From Phytopythium helicoides (lineage: Eukaryota; Oomycota; Peronosporomycetes; Pythiales; Pythiaceae), in NCBI GenBank assembly GCA_024867545.1, contig JANFNE010000010.1:186001-250000 (forward strand): a stretch of 64,000 nt of DNA, written 5' to 3'. This document shows, in pieces, positions 42,901 through 55,131 of the stretch (positions are counted from its first letter, which is position 1; every line of letters starts with the position of its first letter). The notes below the pieces were generated by a model. It had not been told where the DNA came from and did not search any database. It worked only from the letters and a program-made list of their open reading frames with translations. The translations under genes were made by a program, and so were the position numbers.

Positions 42901-45900
42901 AGCTTCTTGAGTTCAATTTTGCCCTCGTTCTGTTCTTGAATGAGCTTTTCGCGCTTGATGGCCAAGTCAGCTCGTTCCTTCGAAACGACCAGGTTCAGTA
43001 GCTGGTCCTCCAAGCCAAGTGACGTGACTGTGAAATTGACAATTGTACATTCCGCCTGGATTTCTGGTGGGTAGTGTGGATTACCCAGCTTTGTATGCAA
43101 GTATAAACGGAACCCGTCGTTATACGGAACTGATGCGTCACCGATCTGGATTTCATACCGAGCACCACGTCGAGATGTGGAGCGTTGAATCACCGGTGCA
43201 AGAATCGGGTCAATTTTTTCACCCAAGTTCTCGATCATGAATGCTCCGTCAGTGCCGATGGCCGACTTGAGACGCTCAATCCACATCTTCTGTCCCACCC
43301 GTACGATTACGAGATTGCTAGCAGCTTCCATTTCTCGGATCCAAGCAATCGCTTGCAGCTGGGGATCGATAATTAATGGGCGGCGACCCATTGATACGGT
43401 AGTTACCACAATGGCACCATTTTCTGTCGACACGCGATCGGCAGGAAGTTTCTGAGTATTCCATTGCGCGATCTGCGCGTCATCCGTCAGAATCGTGAGT
43501 GGATTTGCTTCCTCCGACATCGCAATACTCTCCCCACCGGCAGCCGCCTTACGGAGGAACGGTACCCAGTGCTTTGATAGCAACTCATCACGGAAGGGCT
43601 TCGTGAATGGACCAATATACGAGATGAAGGCCGAAGCAAGTAGCACATCGCCCACCAAGAGGTCCTTTTCCTTCTGCAACTGCAAAACATTCACTCCCCA
43701 ACGTTCGTTTTCGCTGGACAAATCGTTGGTGAGCGTGCCAGCAAGTTTCATCTTGCGATTGCCGTTCTCGACAGCGTTAATCGCATCTTCCTTCTCTTTA
43801 TTGGCAGCAGCAGCTTCCGCTAGCAGCTTGTCGAGCTTAGCTTGCAAGTCAGCGACAAGAGTGGTAACTTCGTTGAGACGCTTATTGGCAGCCTCAAGTT
43901 CGACATTTGCAGCCGCAAGAGCCTGGCGCTTGGGCTCTACCGTCACGACGATATCGTAGTACATCACGATGTTGATAACCCACGAACAAAGGCCGGCAGC
44001 TGCCTTGTTCTTGGTCAAGATAATGTCATAGTTGAAATGCTCCTTCTCGAGGTACTCTCGCACTTCCTTCCAGTTCTGTGTAGGCACTTTGCCGTCATCG
44101 ACGACTTGCTTGAATCCCACAAGGTATTCAATGTACTCAGGGATATTACCTAGCAGTGCTTTCTTGACAGTATCCCACTTGGCGTCCTTCACTTTACCGC
44201 CTTTAGTCACCTGCACATTTGGATGCACTCCTGCGAGCAACACCATTGTTGCTGCAAAGATGTCATCGACACCTGCCGGAGGCTTGGACATCGTCTTACA
44301 CTCTCCAAGATCCTTTTTGTTCAGTGAGTCGAGAGCTGCCATTGCTTGTGCAACAGCAGGCTCGGCTTTTGCCAGATCCTCTTGTGTGGATCGCTGCTTC
44401 TCTGTGACCTCAGCCTGAATGATAGCACACTTCGCAGCCTCTTCATTCGCCTTCTTGCTCTCTGTCTCGACGTTTGCCTTCTCTTTGTTGACGGCTTCAG
44501 CGATCGCTGATGCCACAGCCTTCTTGTCTTCTGCAGCTTCCAGAATAACCTTGAGCTCGACTTCAAGACGCGCAACGGTATCTCCAGTCTCTTTGAGCTT
44601 CTGTAATCCCTTCTCGAGACGGTCAATGGCAGCGCCGTATTCTGTCACCTTCTTTCGCAGAATCTTCTTGTACAGTTGTAACAGCTCCAGATATGACTTT
44701 GGAGTCGTGTAGACATGCCGTCGCTCGACTTGGTAAAAACGCTCAGCACAGATGTTGACTGATTGGAAGGAGAATGGCATGAAGTTCTCAATGCCGGCGC
44801 GAGCGTCGTCAGATCCCAGCAAGTCCGCAACTTCTTTGAGCTTCTCTCTACCGACGGACAGCAGTGCCTCCTTCGGCCAAGGCTGGAACCAGTCAATGAC
44901 AGTGCAGTTGACAAGAGCTGGGAACTTTCGCGCACGGTTACGGAAGTCATCTCCCACGGGAGAGAATGCAAGGCACACGTGTAGTCGCTTCCGGAGCTCA
45001 GCCTGGAAGAACTTTAGTACCTCCTTGCGATCTTTCGTGCCTGCAACTGGAGAAAGCAAATTTGCGATATTGTCCAAGTCCTCCGTAGCAAAAAGGTCGG
45101 GAACTTCGCCTGAAGCAAGAAGATCGTTGAGATAGATGAGGAATTTCTCGTTCGTAATCTGAGAATCAGTGAGCATGAACACCACACCACCATCTTCTTC
45201 GTTTCGAGAAAGCATATCCACCACTGCAAGGTGCATCTTTCGTAGATCCTCTTTGAACTCATTCTCGCCGTACTTCGAGCTGATCGTGATTTGCTTTACC
45301 GTGTATCCACACAGATGCGTCGCGAGACGAGCTAGTGAGCGCTTTCCACTACCACCGACACCCACGAGCATTGCATGGCCACTCTCATTACGCAAAATGC
45401 GCACAATACGAGCAACATGCTTCACAGCATCGTCGAAGAGATCGAGATGCATTGCGGTGTTGTTCTCATTGTTGTTGTAATCTCGAAGCTGAGCATTCAA
45501 CGTGCGCTTCAGCTCATCCAAATTCGTCCCCGCCAACTGGTCATATTCTGTGTCACCTTCTTTACAGAAGTGACAGAAAAGGAGAGGCCATGCATTCTCC
45601 GCTGCATAGTACCGACTAGTGTTGCAAGCAGGAAACGATCGCTTAACCTGTAGCTGCACAAGTTGATTGTACTTTTCGATATCTGCCTTGCAAACAAGTC
45701 GATCGCCGTACACGCGTTCACTCTCGTGTAACCACAGCTGTACAAATTTATCCGCCGTTGTAAATCGAGACTTCTTGGATGCAATGAGCCCCTGGAACAC
45801 GTTCGATAAGTGGCGAACATTAAACTCGTAGTGGAAGTTTGCTGCAGTCTTGCGGAATGTAGAAGCCACACTCGCATGGAGACTCAGTGCTGCCTTGATC

Positions 45901-48900
45901 AGAGAGTTCTGGAACTGCGAGTTGCTGAGTTCGCTGTCGAAATTTGCAAGATGTCCACCCAAAAAGGTTTCGTAGATTGTTACAAGGCTCGGTGCCTCCG
46001 GCATGCCCATCGCGAACGTACAGAAGTGACGCTGTAGACGAGGGTCAACAAGAAATGAGCCTGCAGTAGGGTTCATGCCAGCCACAACTTGCGTGTTGAG
46101 GATGTTCTGGATTTGCAGCTTTTGGCGGTCGAACCAATGTCGGTACTCCATCACTTGTCGAAGCAGCGATATGGCGCTTTGGGTATTGTACGGATCGACT
46201 TCTGGTAGGTTCAAGTCGTCCATGAAATAGATGAGCCGCGCTTTACCTGGTGGTCCAAGATTGCAACCCGTCTTCCGCTCCAGTTGGCCGAACATGGCCT
46301 GCTGTAGAATATTGGAGGTCGTGTAAAAGTTGAAGTTAATGGTCGAGTACCGGAACTGAGTCGCAGCGTTCGTGTTGTCCTCACGACTGAGTTTCTTGAC
46401 CATACCCATAATGTTCTGCGTCTTACCGGTACCTGCCGGACCACAAATCATGATGGGTACTCCACGAACAAGCAGGTTCTCGAGCCAGAACGCGATCGAG
46501 GCAGTTTCGGTAGTTGGCACAGTAATCTGGTTGATAGGACTTGGTGACTTATAAGTCTCTGTGTAAAAGTACGGACTCTTTGACCACGAATTGAACTTGC
46601 ATCCATCCGGGTCAAGCCAAAAGTCAAACACTGTGTTACTGGCGGACGCTGCAAGCTTGACGTCTTTCCATTGGGCCTTCCACCAGTTGCTAAACTCAGC
46701 CGAATAATCCGTGCCGTCGTCTCCGAGGGTTAGTACTGAACCGAAAGCCCAGACGCAGCAAAACACAAAGTTGTGCTGCATTACGTTGAAATCTTCAAGA
46801 AGCGTCGGCGTCAACAAGCAGTCAATCATATTGAGCAAGTTGGTAACCAACGTTGTCTCCTCCACAGGCACAACCGGTGTAAGCTTCTTGCGAAAGAATT
46901 TTAGCGTTGGGTCGATGTACTGGTCGAAAAGCGACTGGAATTTGGTGCGGACGTCTGGCGAGAACATCATGTTACGCTGACGATGGTCAGCTGGCTCCTG
47001 GCAGTGGCGGTCAAGCCATGAGTCAATCAGGCATCGCCACTGGTAGCCTTCCGAAGTAGAAATATACAGAATCCCTGCTCGCGACACCGTCGCGGGTGTT
47101 GCATACACGAGATCACGGATCTCGAAAATCATGCGCATGTGGGGCTTTAGTGGGATACGCTCATTGGATGCCAGCGTCAGCATTCGGTTGTCATCCATAA
47201 CAGAGTTCATTGATTCGATCCAATTTGCATCCAAGTCACCATCTAGGATGATCCACTTCGGATTCGCATCTTCTTCCCCATTGTCTCGGCGTCGTGATCC
47301 CAAGTCACGCATAATTCGAGATAGAAGTCCGTCTTTCCACTCGCGAGTCTTGAGCACAATGTAACCGTACAGCTCGTTCGTGCTAACCGATTTTGGGTTC
47401 AGGTCCTGTACCTCCATCGGAGTTCCCATGATCTCTCGCGCTTTTTTCAAGGTCTTCCACGTCTCAGTCTTGCCGCTACCCGGCGGTCCCATGACAAATA
47501 CGCAATGTCGAATAGCAAGAAGCTCGGACAGTTGAACCACTTTAAGCATAAACTCTGCGCGTGGCGTATTACCTATTGCTTCAGCTGCTCCTTGCACCAT
47601 GGCTTCAAGCTCCATGTCACGCTTTCGGGGTGGGTCATTTCGCACATCGACGTTAGGAGAGTCGCGAGGAAACAAATCACCAAGCAGACCATAGAAAATG
47701 ACAAGATCTTCCGCCACAATCTTTGGGATGTTGAAGTCGCGCAAAGCGCGCATGAGGAGGTCTGTCTCGGGGATATCAGGTTCTGCGCGCTTAAATGCAC
47801 CAGCGACGCACAACACACTTTTTACAGCACGCAGACCCCAGTCGTAGTGCATCTGCTTACTCAGAAGTTGGCCAAGTAGCGAGTACAGTCCGTAGAACTT
47901 GGACGCAAGCACCTTGGCTTGTGTGAATCCTTCTGCCATCAACATGTTCTCACAAATGAGCACCAAATCTGGCACCATGACTGTCATAGGTCGAAACAAT
48001 GCCTTCAGACCTTCAGGCAACTCGGAACGGCCGAGATATCCTGGATTCATTGTGATAAAGGCTCCCACGGTTGGGTCAAGTGACACAGTGTCATTCTCCA
48101 ATATGAACGTCTCGTCGTCAGCTTTGCACGCATCACAAACAGCTTTGAATTGAACAGAGCACACAGACAACACTTCAGGAACGAGACGGTTAAACTCATC
48201 GAAGCAACCCCACGACCCGGAGGATCCAAGACCCTTAAAGATGTTTCCGAGTGACTTATAATCCATCTCGGGCGAACAATTAAACACGTAGCAGACCTTG
48301 CCGAGAGCGTTTGCAAGATCCTTCGTAGTCTCTGTCTTGCCAGTGCCTGCAGGGCCTGCAGGAGCACATCCCATCTGCAAATTCAGAGCTTGAGTGGCTG
48401 TCACGTAGATACGATCCGTGAGAGGAGTAATGACGAGGCGAGGGCCATTGCCAAGATACTCATAATCGTAGGGAATTCCTGCATCGGCAATCAGGATTTG
48501 AGCACGCTCGTTGTTCGGTCCACGAAAGTTCATGTCTCGCTTGAGGAAACTGCCCTGAGCCGGCGAAAAATAGTGTTTGAGCTGCGACTGCCACTGGAAG
48601 GATGCAGCGTCATCAACACCTGCACGAATCATGCCAGCGACGATATCACGACCGTGCGCATCCATTGTGATGAGACACATGACACGCTGACGCTCAGCGG
48701 AAGTGATTGGACTTTGAGTAAGCCGGATTAGATCCTCAAGTTGCTTCTCCTGCTGCTTGTTGTAATTGCGCAAGGCATCTTTGTCTCCATCAGACCCATC
48801 CTCGCCACTTTTCATGGCTCGGAATGCAGTTTCGACCTCTTTCACGTAGTGTACGCCTGCTGCAAGAAGGATGATTTGGGCTGCATCCACAGGTCGGTTA

Positions 48901-51900
48901 GTCTCTGGGTCTTTGAGGTTGATCCATTCTGTTCGAGGCATATCTGTGTATGCTACGAGCGAGCGCTCGATGTGCTTGAACAGAGTGAGGCGCATTGCTT
49001 TCATAACCGTTTCGAGATAGATCTCTGCTTCGCCGTCAAGGATTGGCGGCTCTACAAAGTCCACGACCTCATGCCCCACACCAGATACAAAATTGATCGC
49101 CATTGGTCGCGAATTTCCACCATCACGTTCGACGAGTGTGAGTGTCTTCGTTGCCAAGTAGATCTTGGAGCAGTGCGGCATGATACGCTCGGGACGTGAG
49201 CCATTCGAAAGAATATCGAGAAGATCTGCCTCCGACATGAAGTAGAACCGAGGAAATTGCCTCCGACGGCCGTCCAAGAACTCCTTCAGTCGGTGCTTGC
49301 ACAACTCGAGCTTGTTCACAATTCCTTCCAATTTCTTGATCAGTCCATCAGCTGTACAAGCTTTGAGGACATTGAGATCCGCCCACGCCTTCCGCAAGAT
49401 TTGACGCACGTCCACGTCAATATCTTCAAAGTCAGCGGTGAGCTCTGGCAACTGCTTTTTCACTTCTTCAGACTGAATGAAAAGAGGCTCAAGATAGCTC
49501 CAAGAGCGCTGAATATCACCAAGAAGCACAACGACTTCGTTGATCGCTGCGAGTCCTGATTGCAGCGCTGCTACACGTGGTTCAAATTCGGACTGGTAGG
49601 GCGACGCAGCCATACCCTGAACATCGATCTGGTGAGTTTCAAGCAGTTCAAAGTTCTCTTCCGAAACCTTGAGCAGCGGTACTTGGTCCTCCTCAGGTGC
49701 ATGAGGGTTGTAGGGTGCCATTTCCCAGTTCACCTCTTTCCAGATACCCTCGAGTTCGACTAGGCGAACCTCAAGCTCTTGCTCCTTCTCGGCTTCGTAG
49801 CAGATTTCATTGATATCGGAGCTGAACGAATGAAGTTGCTTACCCAGGAGAACTTCGAGCTTCTGTTCAGGATCCTCGTCTGGAGTTAAGTAAGGGATTT
49901 CTTCTCCATTTGGCCCACGAGGAGCCTTTGCCATGATTCGTATCCAGTGGCGCGGACGCATGTATGGAGACGACAGGCATCGCAGCAGTGGGTGTGTTTT
50001 GTCAAATGCCTGGCATTCACGCAGGACGGATGTGTACGCATCACACCACTGGATCTCTCGAGGTGTCTTCTTGAGCTCTTTGAGCATCGACTGTACTTCA
50101 ATCTGCAGCGTGTTGACATCCATTTGCTTGAATGCAATCAGTTGCGTATCTGCAAAGAACTTCTTTGAACGTTTGATGATCGCCCAGATATTCTTCACTG
50201 CCTCTGACTCAGCGCGCATCACGCCCATAAGGCGCTTCGACTCGTCCATTTGTTGTGGAAAACCAAAAAGCGCGCACAAGTTTGCGAGCTCTTCACATTT
50301 GCGCATCTCAGCCTCCCAATCGACTAGGTAGGCTGCGATCTTGTCGAGAGCACGCTCGGGTTCCAGCGCTGCAGACCAAAAGTCGAGCGTGCGCAGTGAT
50401 TCGAGTTTTTTCGCGATAGTCTTTTCATACTCTGCCGCTTTGGTCTCGGTTTTCTCACCAAACGCTCGGGTCGGCGCTTGGATGCGTTGTTCAGTCGCAG
50501 GCACTTGCTTCTCAACATCAAGGAATAATTTCTCCATGTTCTCGATTTCAGCAAGCTCTTTGTCTACTTGAGCGGTTCCAGTGCGTTTGATTTGAGCAAA
50601 GAACTGCCGTGCTTGATCGAGAACGAGACGGTTGGCATCTCGCTCGGCCTCAAGTTTGCGCAAGATTTCTTTTACGCGACGCAACGTGTCGAGACCCTCT
50701 GTTTCACTGCTTGGAATGTCCTTCCGCAGTTCAACCAGCAAGCGGCGAAATTCACCGTTTCGCTTGTTCATAGCTGTCATAATACGGCGCACGAGCTCAG
50801 GTGATTCCAGATCTTTTGCACTCGCGCAAGGTGGTAAGTTCTTCGCGGCCGATGCGCCGGTTTCATCCGAAGAATGACCGGCAGACGCTGAGTTAAATGT
50901 TGCGTGGAAAGGTGAGCCACGGACATGGCCAGCAATGCCATTGAATGTGCCCGCAAACTCAACTGCAATCTCGTACTTTCCTGGCGCCGGAGCAGTCAGT
51001 GTAACCACATAAGTGCCGTCGTTACGATCAATAATCGTGCATTGTGTTGGAGATGCGGCAGGGGTATCAGTGGGAGTGCTCTTTCCGCTATCTGCTTTTT
51101 CATCTTTAGCCTTGTTCTGGTTGTTGTTTTCGTCGTCTTTCTTGTCCCCTGCTGCTTGACTCGCTGGGTTGTTGCCATCTACTCTAGAGACTGTGATGAC
51201 AAATTCATCTCCGCCGCAGTCGCGTGGAGCATCATCCTTGTCGCGTGCCTGGATGATAAATGTTGTTGGTGCCTGCGCTAAACACATATCACTCACGGCC
51301 CCCAGCAAACACGGACCAAATGCCAGCGTTTTTGGTGCTGCCGTGACCGAATGAAATTTGAAAGGTGCCGCGACGTTCGTGAGCATTCCGCCAGGCAAAG
51401 ATACTCGAACTTCAGCGTGCAGCGCCCCATACTTTTCGAAGCTTGGTGCAGTTACTTGGAGCGTCGTGGCATTCAAAACTGCGCCTTGGACGTCCACAAA
51501 ACCTTTGGAGACGGCAAAGCGAACAGTAGCAGTTCCGCCAGTAGTTGGAAAGTTGTAGCCAATAACTTTGATCTTGGCGTTGCCAGTAATTGGTCCTGTA
51601 GCAGGCTCGACACTTGCAATGGAGTAGGGAGGACCAACAATCTCGCTGGCATTGAGGACTCGCAGGTCATTGAACCAGCGATTCGCCCACCCGCCAAAGA
51701 TGAGCAGGTGATTGGTCGTCTTGTCGAATACGAGTCCAGTATCTGCGCGTGCGGACGGGAGCTCGCCTCGCACCGGAGGGCTTGCCCATTGCATCGAACC
51801 AGTGTCCAGCACTGCGACAGTGTTGAGAAAAGCACCACCTCCACCGCCGCCACCATTGTTGCCTCCATCGCTGAGGTCGCCGCAATTACCACCGAACATG

Positions 51901-52847
51901 AACACTTTCCAATTCGGAACAGCATTCACCGCCACACAAGAGTGGTTCCAAGTTGGCGCAAGTGGGAGATTAACCTGAAGCTGAGCCCACGCCTGCGTCG
52001 AAAAGTCAAAAGTAAACATGTCTTGAAACTGATGGAGGCTATTCCATCCGCCCATAATGAGCAGCAACGATCTCCCACCGCGCTCAATGACGCATGCTTG
52101 GTGGCCTGACCGCGGCTCGGGCTTCTCACCGCCACCATCAGCAGTAAACTCCTCCCATCGGAAAGTGGACAGGTCTAATGCATGGAGATCATTGAAGTCT
52201 GTACGCCCAAAACCATTGCCACCATACCCCCCGAACACAACCATCTTGCTTTCATCAACAAGGGTGGCCGAGTGCGCTCCTCGGCTTTGTGGGAGGCCTT
52301 CCCAAATCCCGGTACTTGGAGCGTGCTTTTGCTCCCATACTTTGAGCTCTGTGTGGAAGATCCACACGTCGTTGAGCCGTTTCTCCGATGCAAAGCCGCC
52401 GAAAATGACCAGCAACTTGCCATACAAGACAGCTGAATGTCTCCATCGAGGCGGGGGAGCTGCCGTCGCTCCAAGAGTGTCATCTGTTCCGACAATCGTC
52501 GCACCGTTGTCACCAAGAGGGGCAATCTTGGTCCAGGTGTAGTTTCCTGCAGTGGTTTTGCGTCAGGATCAACGAAGCATTCGAAAGGGACTATCCGCGA
52601 ATGTACGCTCACCGCCAGTTACGTCTAGCTTGTACAAGTCGTTTGTTGGTCCAGGTGGTGCCTTGTGGTCGCAACCTCCAAAGAGATACACGCATGTCTC
52701 GTTCTCGGCATTTTTGATGGTGAACGAGTGGCCAGAGCGCTTGACAGGGACGTCACCGGCTTGCTTGGGCGCCGCCCAGACCATCTCGGGCTCGCAGCCA
52801 AACCCGATCGGCTGCATTTCGGCAGCAACGTCAGTGCATTGCATCAA
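39939..52847 (-). CDS. Outer-arm axonemal dynein heavy chain, alpha (ODA11)-type, with kelch/IPT/filamin N-terminus
   Basis: Two exons, 52847-52613 and 52546-39939, giving 4280 residues; the second exon is 12.6 kb. The first ~380 residues are kelch repeats (SGHSFTI, LVIFGGFASEKRLNDVWIF, LLIMGGWNS, LIFGGWANRWFNDLRV). An IPT/TIG domain follows from ~383 (IASVEPATGPITGNAKIKV) and a filamin-type Ig domain to ~630 (APAPGKYEIAVEFAG). The tail and linker run to ~1400. P-loops: AAA1 GPAGTGKTE (~1477), AAA2 GPPGSGKTE (~1767), AAA3 GPAGTGKTQ (~2117), AAA4 GVGGSGKR (~2475). Stalk coiled coils lie near 2690-3010. Two low-complexity inserts are present: acidic Gly-rich near 3410 and poly-Gly near 3963. 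It ends WVLRGVAIIFQDDN. Kelch plus IPT marks the Chlamydomonas alpha-chain type. It powers flagellar beating. Confidence 0.93.
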
Positions 52848-53456
52848 TCACCCGGCATGAAAGCAAGGTTTCGCACCATGGTGCCAGCAGTCTAAGCCAG
52901 TGCCGAGGTGGCTTGATACCCTGGGATTCCTGTTGCCGCAAGTTTGCGAAGCGGTCAACCTCGTCCAAGACCTTTTCTTGCTTTCCAATGGCCCTGCCCC
53001 ACGAGGACGAGGAGTCTGGAGTCTTCAAAGCGGCTACCGCCTCTTGGCGCGAAGCGCCTCCTTCAACTGAAGGCGTCGCTGCGAGCAGTCGGCTAGCAAT
53101 GCACACAAAGAGTCGCGACTGCTCTCGTGCTATCTGCAAGGAAAACGACCGAAAACGACTCATCAAGCGAGGATCCGACAACCAGGATCGATAGTATCAC
53201 ACTTCAACTGTGAGGCGCTCACGGTTCCAATGCGAAAGTCTTTGTGTAACACGGCATGCCAACGGAGACGGCAACAGCAATATGAGACTCTGGTGTTCAC
53301 AACAGTGTGAAAACCTCAACGTTCCAAGATGTTGGCAAGAGGCAAGCTTGGGGGCACACATGCATTCATTTGGCGAGTAAAGAGTTTTGCCTAATGAAAG
53401 ACCACGCTGAGACCACATTTTCTCCATCCCTCGTCCCGAGGCACGATGGGTCCCGT
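52848..53456. other. Spacer upstream of the dynein gene
   Basis: 609 bp between the dynein start and the OLA1 stop, both on the minus strand. A 116-residue minus-strand frame (53181-52831, with SWGRAIGKQEKVLDEVDRF) overlaps the dynein start out of frame. It may be a small gene, a uORF-bearing leader, or chance. A 93-residue plus-strand frame covers the same bases. Neither has a recognisable domain. Confidence 0.35.
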
Positions 53457-54992
53457 CTAGTTGTTGAACTTGAAGAAAATGATGTCACCATCCTCGACCT
53501 GGAAGAGATACAAGCACGCGGTAATGGTGTCAGGAACTGAAGCGAACCTTAAAGTACCTCGCATGGATTGACGTACCTCGTACTTCTTGCCCTGTTGCTT
53601 GAGCTTGCCGGCCTTCTTGACGGCCTCCTCCGAGCCAACTGAGCACAGTCAAAGCAAGAGATGACTGTTAGAAAACCGAGATCATCAAAAGCAAGAAGCT
53701 ATTCTACACGACCACTTACGCTCCTTGAGGTCGGCGAACGCCTGGACTTCGGCCATGATGAAGCCCTTCTCGAAGTCCGAGTGGATCACACCAGCAGCCT
53801 GCGGTGCCAGACGACCCTTGCGGATCGTCCAGCCGCGCACCTCGTCCTTTCCGGCCGTGAAGAAGTGGATCAGGCCAAGTGCGTGGTAGCCCATCTTGAG
53901 CACGCGGTTGAGGATCGACTTGTGCGTCGGGTTCTCCTTCTGGTAGTCGGCGAGCTGCCCAGCAGCCTCGAGGTCGAGCATCTCGAGCTCAAACTCGCAG
54001 CTGATCGGGATGACCTGCTCATTGCCGCCGCGCTCCTTGATGAACTCGGCGATCTTGGGCAGGTACTTGTTGCCCTTGCGCAGGTAGTCGCGCTTGCTCA
54101 CGTTGACGAGGTACACGACGGGCTTGGCCGTCAGCAGCTGCAACGTGTTGAGCACCTCGACCTCGAACGCGCTCCAGTTACCGAAGCACACATCCTTGCC
54201 CTCCTCGAGCCACCCCTGCACGCGCACGAGCGCCTCGTACTCCATCTTCTTCTCCTTGCCGCCGAGGCCGCGCTCGACGTTCTTCTTCATGCCCTCTGCG
54301 GCCTTGCTCACGCGCTCAATGTCCTTGAGGCGCAGCTCCTCCTGGATGATCTTGATGTCGCGCACAGGGTCGACGTTGCCCTCGACGTGCGTCACCTCGG
54401 TCGAGTCGAAGCCGCGCACCATGTGGTAGATGGCGTCCACGGCCTGAATGTGCGACAGGAACGCGTTACCGAGACCGGCACCCTCGGCGGCGCCGCGCAC
54501 CAGACCGGCAATGTCCGTGATGGTCATGACGGGCGGGACCCTGCAAGAGCAACCATGGCGCTGTCAGCCTCCAGTCCTCGGTCCACACTAGCACAGCGAG
54601 CGGCACGCACACGCTGACGGGCTGGTACTTGTTGACAAGCCAGTTGAAGCGCTGGTCGGGCACGGGCACGACGGCCTCATTGGGCTCGATGGTGCAGAAC
54701 GGGAAGTTCTCGGCCGGGATGTTGAGCTTCGACAGGCAGTTGAAGAACGTCGACTTGCCCACGTTCGGCACGCCCACGATGCCGATCTTGACGTTGTTGC
54801 CTGGGCGGCCCAGGTACACGCGCGGCGCCTGTCGCCAAAGACACAATCGCAGGCGTCAGCACCTCCAACTCGGGCTACAGGCGGCGCTCGGGGGCGGGCG
54901 GAGGCTCAAAATGCTCCCCCGCGCGTTGGCTCGCGGCTGCCGCGGCCGGATGAGCGTCCACGCACCTCCTCGGTCTTCTTCTTCGGCGGCAT
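53457..54992 (-). CDS. OLA1: OLA1/YchF-type Obg-like ATPase
   Basis: Five exons: 54992-54966, 54828-54611, 54540-53720, 53638-53577 and 53498-53457, giving 389 residues (human OLA1 has 396). Exon 1 codes MPPKKKTEE only. Motifs: G1 [15 protein letters not shown], then [15 protein letters not shown]3 [20 protein letters not shown], the coiled region, and G4 NVSKRDYL in place of NKxD, as in the ATP-preferring YchF subfamily. The TGS domain ends [33 protein letters not shown]. The protein is a cytosolic ATPase/GTPase linked to ribosomes and stress response. The long plus-strand frame over the same bases is an antisense shadow. Confidence 0.95.
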
Positions 54993-55131
54993 GGCGACTC
55001 GCAGGCGCTGGTGGTGGCTTCCTTCGCGGTGGATATGCTAAAATGGCCACCAGTCGATCGGGAAAATATATGAAAGGTCCTCCAACATCGAATATATGTA
55101 TTATCGAAGGCTACATAGAACGAGAGGCGCG

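Noticed and set aside
39943..52540. Many plus-strand frames of 60-250 residues
   Set aside because: All are antisense shadows of the dynein gene without recognisable domains.
53661..54617. 318-residue plus-strand frame, Leu/Val/Arg-rich
   Set aside because: It is the exact antisense of the OLA1 exon; GC-rich third positions create long shadows.
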